Shown here piece by piece: positions 26,534 through 34,767 of a DNA stretch of 64,000 nt (position 1 is the stretch's first letter; every line of letters starts with the position of its first letter). The notes under the pieces are model-generated. The model did no database searches, was not told the origin of the DNA, and saw nothing but the letters and a program-made list of their open reading frames with translations. Location: NCBI GenBank assembly GCA_902784565.1, contig CACZVE010000003.1, positions 86,169-150,168 of the forward strand, read 5' to 3'. The stretch is from an uncultured Prevotellaceae bacterium (GTDB lineage: Bacteria; Bacteroidota; Bacteroidia; Bacteroidales; Bacteroidaceae). The translations under genes and the position numbers were made by a program.

Positions 26534-26587
26534 GATAATTTTTTTCAAATTATCGCCTTAAGTGGCTACTTTTTTTGATATTTTGAC

Positions 26588-26596
26588 TATCTTTGT
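26588..26596 (+). promoter_or_regulatory. Promoter -7 box of the lipoprotein at 26619
   Basis: TATCTTTGT, 22 bp before the ATG, with TTTTTTTGATATTTTGAC upstream. Confidence 0.55.
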
Positions 26597-26618
26597 ACCC
26601 AAATCACCGAAAAAGCGT

Positions 26619-27362
26619 ATGAAACAGACTCTGTTTTCAATGATTCTTGTCGCATTGCTGACAACAGCGTGTTCCTCAGGCAACGCCCCGTCGACACCGG
26701 AAATAACTGCCTATAATGAGGAGCAGCCACTCCCTGGCGACTCTACTGTGTACGGACTGGCCTGTGAGGGTTGCACGGACTCCCTACTCGTGTTCCTACC
26801 CTTTACCGGCGGTGACCCCGACACCATCGACATTCTCAATGCCCGTGTGCAGCGCCGTGTCTTCGGACGCCCCGAGATTGGCGATATGGTGGCTGTCGTC
26901 TTGAGTGCCAATAATAAGTCTGAGGCAGATATCGTGATCAATATCGACCGTTTGAAAGGCGAGTGGTGCTATATGGTCAAGCCTCATCTGCGTCCCCGTG
27001 CAGGAACTTCTGCCGATAGCATCGTGACACTACCGCCCGACTTCCCCGACTCCCTGCGAAAGAAATGGTTCCAGCCCCGCGAGTACGGCATAGAGATCCG
27101 TCGCGATTATACAGCCCGTCCTATCGGTGTGCAACGTAACAATGCCGATCGTCAGAACGGTCCTGTGGAATATCCGACATTAAAACGTTACCGTGAGTGG
27201 CACATCTACAACGGTCACCTCCTACTTTGTGAGGCACGTCGTGACACCCTCGGCAACCAACAGATAACGCATACCGACACCGTCGATATTGTCTTCATGC
27301 GTCGTGATACGCTGCTGTTGCGTTTCCGCGACCACGAACAGGGATACTACCGAAAGAATTAA
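26619..27362 (+). CDS. Lipoprotein of unknown function
   Basis: 247 aa. The signal [20 protein letters not shown] has lipobox LTTAC, so it is lipidated. A following region ([42 protein letters not shown] split as [13 protein letters not shown] then VFGRPEIGD) suggests an OB or beta-rich fold, then a second block with many arginines ([20 protein letters not shown]). No catalytic motif. The ATG at 26619 was preferred over 26562 because it follows the promoter and gives a signal peptide. It overlaps the convergent queF stop by 4 bp. Confidence 0.72.
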   Translation: MKQTLFSMILVALLTTACSSGNAPSTPEITAYNEEQPLPGDSTVYGLACEGCTDSLLVFLPFTGGDPDTIDILNARVQRRVFGRPEIGDMVAVVLSANNKSEADIVINIDRLKGEWCYMVKPHLRPRAGTSADSIVTLPPDFPDSLRKKWFQPREYGIEIRRDYTARPIGVQRNNADRQNGPVEYPTLKRYREWHIYNGHLLLCEARRDTLGNQQITHTDTVDIVFMRRDTLLLRFRDHEQGYYRKN

Positions 27363-27820
27363 ATAATTGGATGCTCCAACAGGCGCTTCTCGGCCAAGTC
27401 AGCATACTTGGTACCGGGACGTCCATAGTTGGCGTAAGGATAGATGGAGATGCCCCCACGAGGGGTAAACAATCCAACAACCTCGATGTATTTAGGATCC
27501 ATCAGACGCACGAGGTCTTTCATGATGGTGTTGACACAATCCTCATGGAAGTCACCGTGGTTACGGAACGAGAACAGGTAGAGTTTCAGGCTTTTCGACT
27601 CTACCATCCGCTCACCCGGGATATACAGAATCTTGATCTCCGCAAAGTCGGGCTGACCCGTGATAGGACAGAGTGACGTGAATTCGGGACAGTTGAACTG
27701 TACCCAGTAATCGTTGTCAGGATGCTTGTTAACAAATGTCTCCAACACCTCAGGGGCATAGTCCTGACGATATTCGGTCTTCTTACCGAGGGCCTGCAGC
27801 CCTTCTTTTTCTCTATTCAT
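27359..27820 (-). CDS. queF: NADPH-dependent 7-cyano-7-deazaguanine reductase
   Basis: 153 aa, the short unimodular QueF type. Reduces preQ0 to preQ1 in queuosine synthesis. The catalytic Cys51 ([14 protein letters not shown]) and Asp58 are present, with the QueF motif [20 protein letters not shown] (74-93) that binds NADPH and substrate. The start overlaps yhhQ by 4 bp. The stop overlaps the stop region of the convergent lipoprotein gene by 4 bp. Last gene of the rplY operon. Confidence 0.95.
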   Translation of the reverse strand: MNREKEGLQALGKKTEYRQDYAPEVLETFVNKHPDNDYWVQFNCPEFTSLCPITGQPDFAEIKILYIPGERMVESKSLKLYLFSFRNHGDFHEDCVNTIMKDLVRLMDPKYIEVVGLFTPRGGISIYPYANYGRPGTKYADLAEKRLLEHPII

Positions 27821-28536
27821 AGTTTGGTAATCTTAAAGATATTATAGGTAATGTCACGATCGAACACGTCCTCATTATCGTGAGACTTCGTAAATCTCAC
27901 CACACGGATGGTAAGGGGCAGTGCCACAATCTCGTAGAGTGTCTTGAGGGTCACCTGAGTGATGACCAGCGAGGGCATCTCCTCCCAGGGAATCACACCG
28001 CCGAGGGCGAGGGGGAAGAAGATGATAGAGTCCGTCAGTTCCCCGAAGATCGTACTGAGCACGGCACGGGCGGAGAAGTTCTTGGCAAAACCACCCGAGG
28101 CAGAAGGTCTGTGCTGCGTGGACAGTTTCATACGACTCATCACATAGGCATTCATGAACGAGCCACAGATGAAAGCCAGGAATGAGGCTCCTGCAATACG
28201 GGGAGCCAGACCGAATATCTGGTGAAAGCCCTCGTCTCCTTGCCAGTAGGGAGCACCGGGAATCCAGTCGGCAATGGCACCGAAGATCACAAAGAGGAAG
28301 TTCATGGCGAACCCGATCCAGATGAGCAGACGGGTACGGCCATAGCCCCACACCTCGCACACCACGTCGTTGAGGATATAACTGACAGGGAAGACAATCA
28401 GACCTGCCGTCATGTTCGCCGGACCGAAAGATATCTGTTTGGTCTCCAACACATTGGCTGTAATCAGACACACGCAGAACAGGATGCTGTACAACATGAA
28501 CAGCACGCTGATACGTTGATTCTTATTGGGTTCCAT
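27817..28536 (-). CDS. Queuosine precursor transporter, YhhQ family
   Basis: 239 aa, six predicted membrane helices. VUT/YhhQ proteins import preQ0 or preQ1; signature segments are [20 protein letters not shown] and [12 protein letters not shown], plus [14 protein letters not shown]. Its coupling with queF (ATGA overlap) supports a preQ0-type substrate. No preQ1 riboswitch is possible in front, as the gap to the CaCA gene is 3 bp. Confidence 0.9.
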   Translation of the reverse strand: MEPNKNQRISVLFMLYSILFCVCLITANVLETKQISFGPANMTAGLIVFPVSYILNDVVCEVWGYGRTRLLIWIGFAMNFLFVIFGAIADWIPGAPYWQGDEGFHQIFGLAPRIAGASFLAFICGSFMNAYVMSRMKLSTQHRPSASGGFAKNFSARAVLSTIFGELTDSIIFFPLALGGVIPWEEMPSLVITQVTLKTLYEIVALPLTIRVVRFTKSHDNEDVFDRDITYNIFKITKL

Positions 28537-28539
28537 AAC

Positions 28540-29529
28540 TTACAACAAATAAAACAACCAACACATATAGGCCAGGAATCCCAAAATCATCACGATACCC
28601 TCACGGCGCGACACGAAATACTTGGTATAGGCGAAGATCCAGAGGATGCCGATGCTGACAAGCATCATCATCAGGTCGATGATGGTGATACCCATGATAC
28701 GCATCGGACAGATGACGGCAGTGGCACCTAACACCAGAAAGATATTGAACACATTGGAGCCGATGGCATTACCGATGGCCAGCGAAGCCTTGCCTTTGTA
28801 GGCAGCCACCACACTCGTAGCCAGTTCGGGCAGCGACGTACCTCCTGCCACGATGGTCAGACCGATCACACTCTGACGTACCCCATAACGGTGGGCCACG
28901 TACGTGGCGCCATCAACGAAGATCTCACTGCCATAGATCAGACAGGCCAGTCCCACAAGCATCCAAAGCGTGTTAATGCCCAACATCTTGTAGTTCACAG
29001 GCTTTTTTTCTTTCGATTCTCCCAGATACTCCTGACGGGGCTTCAGTTCCCCAGACTTACGGGCCAGCGTAAAACTGTAGGTCATAAAGATAATGAAACC
29101 GAAGAGCAGCACGATACCGTCACTGCGACTGATCTCGTTGCCCCAGAGGTGGGCTGACTGCATATCGTCAAAACAGAGGACGAACAATAACATCGAAGCC
29201 GCCACAGCAAAAGGAATCTCCTTCTTCACTGTCGACGGACTGACCACTAGCGGAGCCACAAGGGCAGAACAGCCCACAATGAGCATTGTATTGAAAATGT
29301 TGGAGCCGATGACATTACCCACAGCCAAGTCTGGCGTCCCCTTCAGGGCCGAGACAAGACTGACGAACAGTTCCGGAGCAGATGTACCTGCTGCCACGAT
29401 GGTCAGGCCGATGACGATCTCCGGGATGTTCACACTGCGGGCCACTGCTGAAGCGCCCTCTATCAGACGGTCTGCGCCCCACAGCACAAGAGCCGCACCG
29501 AGTATTATCAATAGTCCGTTCAGAATCAT
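28540..29529 (-). CDS. Calcium/sodium antiporter, CaCA family (YrbG-like)
   Basis: 329 aa with about ten membrane helices in two inverted halves, each carrying the alpha-repeat motif: VAAGTSAPELFVSLVSA (near 46-62) and VAGGTSLPELATSVVAA (near 226-242), plus GNVIGSNIFN and GNAIGSNVFN. These acidic-Asn motifs bind the cation. Exports Ca2+ against Na+ or H+ in homologues. Overlaps the S4 gene by 4 bp. Confidence 0.92.
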   Translation of the reverse strand: MILNGLLIILGAALVLWGADRLIEGASAVARSVNIPEIVIGLTIVAAGTSAPELFVSLVSALKGTPDLAVGNVIGSNIFNTMLIVGCSALVAPLVVSPSTVKKEIPFAVAASMLLFVLCFDDMQSAHLWGNEISRSDGIVLLFGFIIFMTYSFTLARKSGELKPRQEYLGESKEKKPVNYKMLGINTLWMLVGLACLIYGSEIFVDGATYVAHRYGVRQSVIGLTIVAGGTSLPELATSVVAAYKGKASLAIGNAIGSNVFNIFLVLGATAVICPMRIMGITIIDLMMMLVSIGILWIFAYTKYFVSRREGIVMILGFLAYMCWLFYLL

Positions 29530-29915
29530 AAATCCTCTAAATTTAAAAAGTCATCCAATGCACGACGGTCTTTCTTCGTAGGACGTCCCGTACCTCTGGC
29601 ACGGTCCACGAAACCGCTGATACGGTTCATCTCTAACAGTTCATATTGGTCAGGGGCAGTGACATTCTCGTAGATCTCAGGAAGTAACTTCGCCCCCACC
29701 CGCTGCTCGATGGTCTTCAAGATGCGGAAGGAATAGGTGATAGGCGGCTTACGCACATCGACGGTTTCACCCGCCTTGACGGTGCGCGAGGGTTTCACGT
29801 TGACGCCCCCAATGGTGACGCGTCCGTTCTTACAGGCATCAGCCGCAATGGAACGTGTCTTAAAGATACGTGCCGCCCACAGCCACTTGTCAATCCTCGC
29901 TACCTCCTCCATCAC
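29526..29915 (-). CDS. S4-domain RNA-binding protein (Hsp15-like)
   Basis: 129 aa with an N-terminal S4 domain (about 7-65: [37 protein letters not shown]). Hsp15 binds stalled 50S subunits with peptidyl-tRNA; location next to pth, which acts on the same substrate class, supports a ribosome-rescue role. The C-terminal part has an acidic-basic tail ([20 protein letters not shown]). It starts inside pth (26-bp overlap). Confidence 0.88.
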   Translation of the reverse strand: MMEEVARIDKWLWAARIFKTRSIAADACKNGRVTIGGVNVKPSRTVKAGETVDVRKPPITYSFRILKTIEQRVGAKLLPEIYENVTAPDQYELLEMNRISGFVDRARGTGRPTKKDRRALDDFLNLEDL

Positions 29916-30510
29916 TATTCTCTTTCTTCTTTTCCAGTTTCCTCTTCCCTAGTTTATTATACTGGTTCATCGTGATGTCGATACCTGCGAGCACGAAACT
30001 CTTGATGATCTCTACGGCGATGTCGATGGAAGGCTGGAGTTCTTTCAGTTCCTCCTCACCATACTTGCCCAACACCCAGTCCACCTGCATGCCTCGGGGA
30101 AAGTCGTTGCCGATACCCATACGCAGACGGGCATAGTTCTGTCCGATGAGTTGCTGGATATGACCCAGTCCGTTGTGACCACCGTTGCTACCTCCCGCCT
30201 TCAGACGGAATTCCCCCAGAGGCAGTGCCACCTCGTCGCTGACGACGAGTAGTCGACTCTGGTCGATGTTCTCGTGGTTCAGCCAGTAACGCACGGCATT
30301 GCCACTGAGATTCATATAGGTCGAGGGTTTCAGCAGGATCACCTTACGTCCTTTCAACGTGGTTTCTGCCACAAACCCATAGCGTTTGTCTTCAAAAGAA
30401 ATATTGGACGCCTTCGCAAAAGCGTCCAATACCATAAATCCTGTATTGTGGCGGGTCAGTTCGTACTCGTCGCCGACATTGCCCAAACCTACAATCAAGA
30501 ACTTGTCCAT
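29890..30510 (-). CDS. pth: Peptidyl-tRNA hydrolase
   Basis: 206 aa. Releases tRNA from prematurely ended peptides. Catalytic His21 is in [15 protein letters not shown]; other family marks are [32 protein letters not shown] and [11 protein letters not shown] Lys/Glu-rich C-terminal extension (about 190-206) is not part of the fold. Sits between rplY and the S4 gene, a translation-linked arrangement common in this phylum. Confidence 0.95.
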   Translation of the reverse strand: MDKFLIVGLGNVGDEYELTRHNTGFMVLDAFAKASNISFEDKRYGFVAETTLKGRKVILLKPSTYMNLSGNAVRYWLNHENIDQSRLLVVSDEVALPLGEFRLKAGGSNGGHNGLGHIQQLIGQNYARLRMGIGNDFPRGMQVDWVLGKYGEEELKELQPSIDIAVEIIKSFVLAGIDITMNQYNKLGKRKLEKKKENSDGGGSED

Positions 30511-30522
30511 CAGCAGCCCTGA

Positions 30523-31131
30523 TTAAGCCTGCTCCTCTGACTCTGCAGCAGCGGCAGCAGAACGAGAAGCACGTGTTGCCTTCACGGAGCATACAACCAC
30601 CTCAGGAGAGGTAGCAATCTCAAGACCCTCGAAACTCAGGGCACCCACCTTGATGGCCTTACCCAACTGGAGGTCGGTCACGTCGATATTGAGTATCTCA
30701 GGAATCTGCTTGTAGGGAGCCGTCACATTGATCTTACGGATGGAGAGATTCAACTTACCACCATCGCGTACACCTTGTGCCAGACCATTCAGTTTCACGG
30801 GGATACCAATGGTGATGGGCTTTGTCTCGTTCACCTCATAGAAGTCGGCGTGCATCAGCGCGTCGGTAGTGGGATGGAACTGCAATTCCTTGATGACAGC
30901 CTTGCGGACGTCACCGTCGATGTCGAGATTCACGACATACACATCAGGTGAATACACAGCCTTGCGGAGTTCTGTGAACGGAGCACAGAAGGCGAAAGCC
31001 TCGGGCAGACCATTCTCACCCTTCTTCTCACCATAGATGTTACAGGGAACCATACCTTCCTTACGGAGTTGCTTTGAAGCCTTCTTTCCAGTGGCGGCGC
31101 GCTTCTGGCCTTTTACACTAATTTCTTTCAT
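30523..31131 (-). CDS. rplY: 50S ribosomal protein L25 (general stress protein Ctc type)
   Basis: 202 aa: an L25 5S rRNA-binding domain (about 1-95: KEISVKGQKRAATGKKASKQ, MVPCNIYG) and the C-terminal TL5-type beta domain (about 100-185: PITIGIPVKLNGLAQGVRDGG). The tail is Ala/Ser/Glu-rich (SRSAAAAAESEEQA). First gene of a six-gene operon ending with queF; pth begins 12 bp later. Confidence 0.95.
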   Translation of the reverse strand: MKEISVKGQKRAATGKKASKQLRKEGMVPCNIYGEKKGENGLPEAFAFCAPFTELRKAVYSPDVYVVNLDIDGDVRKAVIKELQFHPTTDALMHADFYEVNETKPITIGIPVKLNGLAQGVRDGGKLNLSIRKINVTAPYKQIPEILNIDVTDLQLGKAIKVGALSFEGLEIATSPEVVVCSVKATRASRSAAAAAESEEQA

Positions 31132-31220
31132 AATTGTGTTACTCTAAAATTAAGTTGTTAATACATCTGCTTAATTCACCATCACACGAGTTTTTTCGAT
31201 GTGCTTTCGGAAAAAGCGCT

Positions 31221-31265
31221 GCAAAGGTACAACAAAAAAGTGAAAAGTGAATAGTGAAAAGTGAA
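31221..31265 (-). promoter_or_regulatory. Heptamer array plus promoter of the rplY operon
   Basis: On the minus strand TTTTCAC/TATTCAC heptamers (31265-31238) end about 9 bp before the -7 box TACCTTTGC (31229-31221). Same design as the tRNA-Arg promoter. The leader to the rplY ATG is about 80 nt; I see no known attenuator in it. Confidence 0.7.
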
Positions 31266-31324
31266 AAAGTTTCTTTTTTAACTATTTTTTCTGTCATTTT
31301 CTTGCATAATCAAGGAAAAATACC

Positions 31325-31333
31325 TAATTTTGC
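31325..31333 (+). promoter_or_regulatory. Promoter -7 box of the nusB operon
   Basis: TAATTTTGC, 44 bp before the nusB ATG at 31378; divergent from the rplY promoter. Confidence 0.65.
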
Positions 31334-31377
31334 ATCGTAAATATGAAAGTTAAACCCCAAAAAAGACATCAAGTGAG

Positions 31378-32409
31378 ATGATTAACAGAGAAATTATCCG
31401 TACTAAGATTGTTCAGTTAACCTATGCGTACTATCAAAACGGTAACAAGAACATCGATTCGGCAGAGAAGGAGTTATTCTTCAGTCTGTCAAAGGCCTAT
31501 GACCTTTACAATTACCTGTTGGCCCTCATCGTGGCAGTCACAAAAGAGGCCCGCCGCCGTAACGAGGTGCTCACAGCCCGTGCCCAGAGAGAAGGCACAG
31601 AACCACCCTCACAGAAGTTCACACTCAACCGTTTTGCCCTGCAACTGGAAGAGAATAAATCGCTCAACGAGTTTATCGGCACTTTGAAGCACACCTGGGA
31701 AGACGACCAGGAGTTTGTGGGAAAACTCTACGAACTCATCGAGAATAGTGAGACCTACAAAGAATACATGGTCAGCCAGGAGGACAACTATGATACCGAC
31801 CGTGAGTTGTGGCGTAAGATCTACCGTACGCTCATCCAGACCAACACGGACCTGGACGCCATCCTCGAAGAGATCAGCCTCTACTGGAATGACGACAAGG
31901 AGATTGTAGACACCTTCGTGCTGAAGACCATCAAACGCTTCAACGAACAGAACGGCACAAAACAGGAACTGTTGCCTGAGTGGGACAGTGATGAGGAACA
32001 GGACTTCGCCCGCAAACTGTTCCGTTCGGCCATTCTCAATGCCGACGAGTACCAGCGTTATATGAGCGAGGCCTCACGCAACTGGGATTTCTCCCGTCTC
32101 GCCTACATGGATGTGGTCATCATGCAGATTGCCATCGCCGAGATGGTGACCTTCCCCAACATCCCCATTAGTGTAACCATCAACGAGTTCGTCGACCTCG
32201 CCAAACTTTACTCCACCCATAAGAGTGGCGGTTATATCAACGGCATGCTCGACGCCATCGCCCGTCACCTGATCGATACTGGCAGACTGGCGAAATACAT
32301 CGAGCCGAAGCCCGAGAAGCCCGCCAAGGCGCCGAAGGCTCCGAAGGTGATGAAAGCCGTGAAGGTGAAGCCTTCAGGCAGAAAGCGCATTATCAGAAAG
32401 AGTGAATAG
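31378..32409 (+). CDS. nusB: Transcription antitermination protein NusB, extended Bacteroidetes form
   Basis: 343 aa, about twice E. coli NusB. The NusB fold is at the C-terminal part (about 205-310: FARKLFRSAILNADEYQRYM, MDVVIMQIAIAEMVTFPNIP, SVTINEFVDLAKLYST). The N-terminal 200 residues are a helical extension typical of this phylum. The last 35 residues are Lys/Pro-rich (PEKPAKAPKAPKVMKAVKVK), perhaps RNA-binding. The stop codon lies within a GTGAATA heptamer array. Heads the operon nusB-yajC-ybbR-coaE. Confidence 0.92.
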   Translation: MINREIIRTKIVQLTYAYYQNGNKNIDSAEKELFFSLSKAYDLYNYLLALIVAVTKEARRRNEVLTARAQREGTEPPSQKFTLNRFALQLEENKSLNEFIGTLKHTWEDDQEFVGKLYELIENSETYKEYMVSQEDNYDTDRELWRKIYRTLIQTNTDLDAILEEISLYWNDDKEIVDTFVLKTIKRFNEQNGTKQELLPEWDSDEEQDFARKLFRSAILNADEYQRYMSEASRNWDFSRLAYMDVVIMQIAIAEMVTFPNIPISVTINEFVDLAKLYSTHKSGGYINGMLDAIARHLIDTGRLAKYIEPKPEKPAKAPKAPKVMKAVKVKPSGRKRIIRKSE

Positions 32410-32426
32410 TGAAGAGTGAATAGTGA
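32401..32426 (+). repeat. GTGAATA heptamer array across the nusB stop
   Basis: AGTGAATAGTGAAGAGTGAA-type heptamers. The first unit provides the last nusB codons and its TAG stop. No -7 box follows before yajC (ATG 32445). Confidence 0.75.
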
Positions 32427-32444
32427 GTAATAATATTATAGGAT

Positions 32445-32765
32445 ATGACAAACATTGTATTAGTTGCTCAGGCAGCAGGACAAGGAAGCGGTATGAGTAT
32501 GATCATCATGATGGTGGCCATCTTCGCCATCATGTGGTTTTTCATGATTAAGCCGCAGCAGAAGAAACAGAAAGAGATCCAGAAGTTCCAGAACGAACTG
32601 ACGGAAGGCACTGAGGTCGTCACTGGTGGCGGCATCCACGGTGTTGTCAAGAGCATCGACCTGGCCAAGAACACTGTCGACATTAAGATTGCACGCGACG
32701 TGGTTGTCACCGTGGAAAAGACCTCTGTCTATAAGGACATGAGTAGTACACCTATTCAGAAGTAA
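32445..32765 (+). CDS. yajC: Preprotein translocase subunit YajC
   Basis: 106 aa. One membrane helix (about 17-35, MSMIIMMVAIFAIMWFFMI) followed by the family motif KPQQKKQKEIQKFQNELTEG and VVTGGGIHGVVKSID. YajC joins SecDF at the translocon. Second gene of the nusB operon, 35 bp after the nusB stop. Confidence 0.95.
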   Translation: MTNIVLVAQAAGQGSGMSMIIMMVAIFAIMWFFMIKPQQKKQKEIQKFQNELTEGTEVVTGGGIHGVVKSIDLAKNTVDIKIARDVVVTVEKTSVYKDMSSTPIQK

Positions 32766-32780
32766 TAGAATTCTGGCGGT

Positions 32781-33764
32781 ATGCACGACGTATGGAGGGT
32801 AGTCAGGGATTTCCTGTTCAGTAAAGCAAACAGGGAATTTCTGCTTTTTTTGTTTTTTCTCGCGCTCTCAGGCGTGTTCTGGCTCTTCATGACCCTCAAC
32901 GAGACCTACGAGCGTGAGTTCAGCATCCCCGTCACCATTGTCAATGTGCCTAAGAATGTCGTGCTCACCTCTGAGGAGACAGACACCGTGCGTATGACTA
33001 TCCGCGACAAGGGCACCACCCTGGTCACCTATATGTATGGCGATGTTCTGAAGAACATCCGGGTGAATTTCTCTTCTTACGCCCACAACAACGGCACTGG
33101 CAGCATCTCTGCCGGCGAACTGCAGAAGATGGCCTACCAACAACTTGCCAGCGGCTCACGTATCACCGCCATCAAACCCGACAAACTGGAGTACTTCTTC
33201 AACTACGGTGCCAAGAAACGCGTCCCCGTCAGGTGGAGTGGTCGTGTCATCCCCGAAGAGCTCTATTTCATCTCTCGCGTCCAATATTGGCCCGATAGTG
33301 TCGATGTGTATGCCTCCACGGAGAAACTCGACAGCATCAATATCATCTATACCGAGCCATTGAACTACGCCAACTTCCGTGACACGCTGTTGGTCAATGT
33401 CCATCTGGCCAGGAACAAGGGTGTGAAGACCGTACCCGACAGGGTGAAGGTGGGCTTCTTCACAGACGTGCTCACCGACGAGAGCATCGAGGGTGTACCC
33501 ATTCAGGGTATCAACCTGCCACCGGGCAAAGTGCTCCGCACCTTCCCCTCCAGGGTCACCGTCCATTTCGTCACCGGTGTCAGCCTGTATCGGAATCTGA
33601 AGCCCGACGACTTCACCGTCATCGCCGACTATAAGGAGATGAAGGCCAATCCCTCGGAGAAGTGCCGTATCTACCTAAAGAAGGCACCTCCGGGCATCTC
33701 CCGTGCCCACCTGAGTACCGATGCGGTAGACTATCTCATCGAAGAAGACCAGTCCGGACTATGA
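32781..33764 (+). CDS. YbbR-domain membrane-anchored protein
   Basis: 327 aa with one N-terminal membrane helix (about 20-38, EFLLFLFFLALSGVFWLFM) and a periplasmic region with YbbR-like repeats (FSIPVTIVNVPKNVVLTSEE, VPIQGINLPPGKVLRTFPSR). YbbR proteins in Firmicutes regulate diadenylate cyclase, but no cyclase gene is adjacent here. The stop overlaps the coaE start by 4 bp. Confidence 0.82.
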   Translation: MHDVWRVVRDFLFSKANREFLLFLFFLALSGVFWLFMTLNETYEREFSIPVTIVNVPKNVVLTSEETDTVRMTIRDKGTTLVTYMYGDVLKNIRVNFSSYAHNNGTGSISAGELQKMAYQQLASGSRITAIKPDKLEYFFNYGAKKRVPVRWSGRVIPEELYFISRVQYWPDSVDVYASTEKLDSINIIYTEPLNYANFRDTLLVNVHLARNKGVKTVPDRVKVGFFTDVLTDESIEGVPIQGINLPPGKVLRTFPSRVTVHFVTGVSLYRNLKPDDFTVIADYKEMKANPSEKCRIYLKKAPPGISRAHLSTDAVDYLIEEDQSGL

Positions 33765-34738
33765 AGATCGGCATCACAGGCGGTATCGGTAGTGGAAAGA
33801 GTTTTGTCTGCAAACGGTTAGAGGCTCGGGGTATCCGTGTCTACGACTGCGACAGTGCCGCCAAACGTCTCATCCGCACCTCGGCCGAACTCCAGCAACA
33901 GTTGAAGGCGCTGGTAGGTTCGCTCGAAAAGGCCGACCTCGCCAAGTTCCTGTTGGAGTCCGAGCAGAATGCCAAAGCCATCGATGCCATTGTGCACCCC
34001 GCCGTGTTTCGCGACTTCGAAGAGAGTGGTCTGCAATGGATGGAGAGTGCCATCCTCTACGAGTCGGGTGCCATCCGCCTGGTCAACAAGGCCATTGTCG
34101 TCACCGCTCCTGAAGAGGTACGTATCCAACGAGTCATGCAGCGCGACGGCATCTCACGGGAAAAAGTGCTCGAATGGATGAGCCGTCAACTGCCGCAGGA
34201 CGAGGTACGTCGCCGTGCCGACTTCGAGATCGTCAACGACGGCACCACAGATATAGACAAACAAATAGAAATAATATATAAAGAAATAATAAATAATAAA
34301 CAGAAGCAAATGAAAGAAACCATTTTAGCCGTTGCCGGTAAGCCCGGTCTTTACAGACTCATCACAAGAGGAAAGAACAACCTGATTGTCGAGACCCTCG
34401 ACGCCACGCATCGCCGTATGCCCGTCTTTGCCACCGACAGCATCACCTCCTTAGGCGACATCGCCATGTTTACCGATTCCGACGATGTCCCTCTGATGGA
34501 TGTCCTCGAGAAGATGAAAGCCCTCGAAACAGGCAAGAAGTGCAGTCTTAACGAGAAGAAAGCCTCCGGCCAGGAGTTACAGGACTATTTCACCAAGGTG
34601 TTGCCCGAATGGGATCGTGACCGTGTACAGAACAGCCACATCAAGAAACTCATCACCTGGTACAACATCCTCATCGATAACGGCATCACCGATTTCAAGG
34701 ATGCTGAGGAGAGTAACAAAGAAGAGGCTTCGGAATAA
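33761..34738 (+). CDS. coaE: Dephospho-CoA kinase fused in frame to a DUF5606 domain
   Basis: 325 aa as read. Residues 1-about 172 are CoaE, the last step of CoA synthesis, with P-loop GGIGSGKS (7-14), YDCDSAAKRL and HPAVFRDF. Residues 184-325 are a DUF5606 protein (MKETILAVAGKPGLYRLITR). In relatives these are normally adjacent separate genes. Here no stop separates them: the linker EIIYKEIINNKQKQ is encoded by very AT-rich DNA (34270-34309) resembling an intergenic spacer. DUF5606 may still start from its own ATG at 34310. Either a true fusion or a lost stop codon. Ends in a strong terminator. Confidence 0.85.
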   Translation: MKIGITGGIGSGKSFVCKRLEARGIRVYDCDSAAKRLIRTSAELQQQLKALVGSLEKADLAKFLLESEQNAKAIDAIVHPAVFRDFEESGLQWMESAILYESGAIRLVNKAIVVTAPEEVRIQRVMQRDGISREKVLEWMSRQLPQDEVRRRADFEIVNDGTTDIDKQIEIIYKEIINNKQKQMKETILAVAGKPGLYRLITRGKNNLIVETLDATHRRMPVFATDSITSLGDIAMFTDSDDVPLMDVLEKMKALETGKKCSLNEKKASGQELQDYFTKVLPEWDRDRVQNSHIKKLITWYNILIDNGITDFKDAEESNKEEASE

Positions 34739-34756
34739 CCGAAGCCTCTTCTTTTT
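34721..34756 (+). terminator. Terminator of the nusB-coaE operon
   Basis: GAAGAGGCTTCGG (34721-34733) and CCGAAGCCTCTTC (34739-34751) form a perfect 13-bp stem, followed by TTTTT. The coaE/DUF5606 stop codon lies in the loop. Confidence 0.93.
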
Positions 34757-34767
34757 TCTGGCGTTGC

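Noticed and set aside
27817-28540. preQ1 riboswitch before yhhQ/queF
   Set aside because: Only 3 bp separate yhhQ from the gene before it; both lie inside the rplY operon, so there is no leader.
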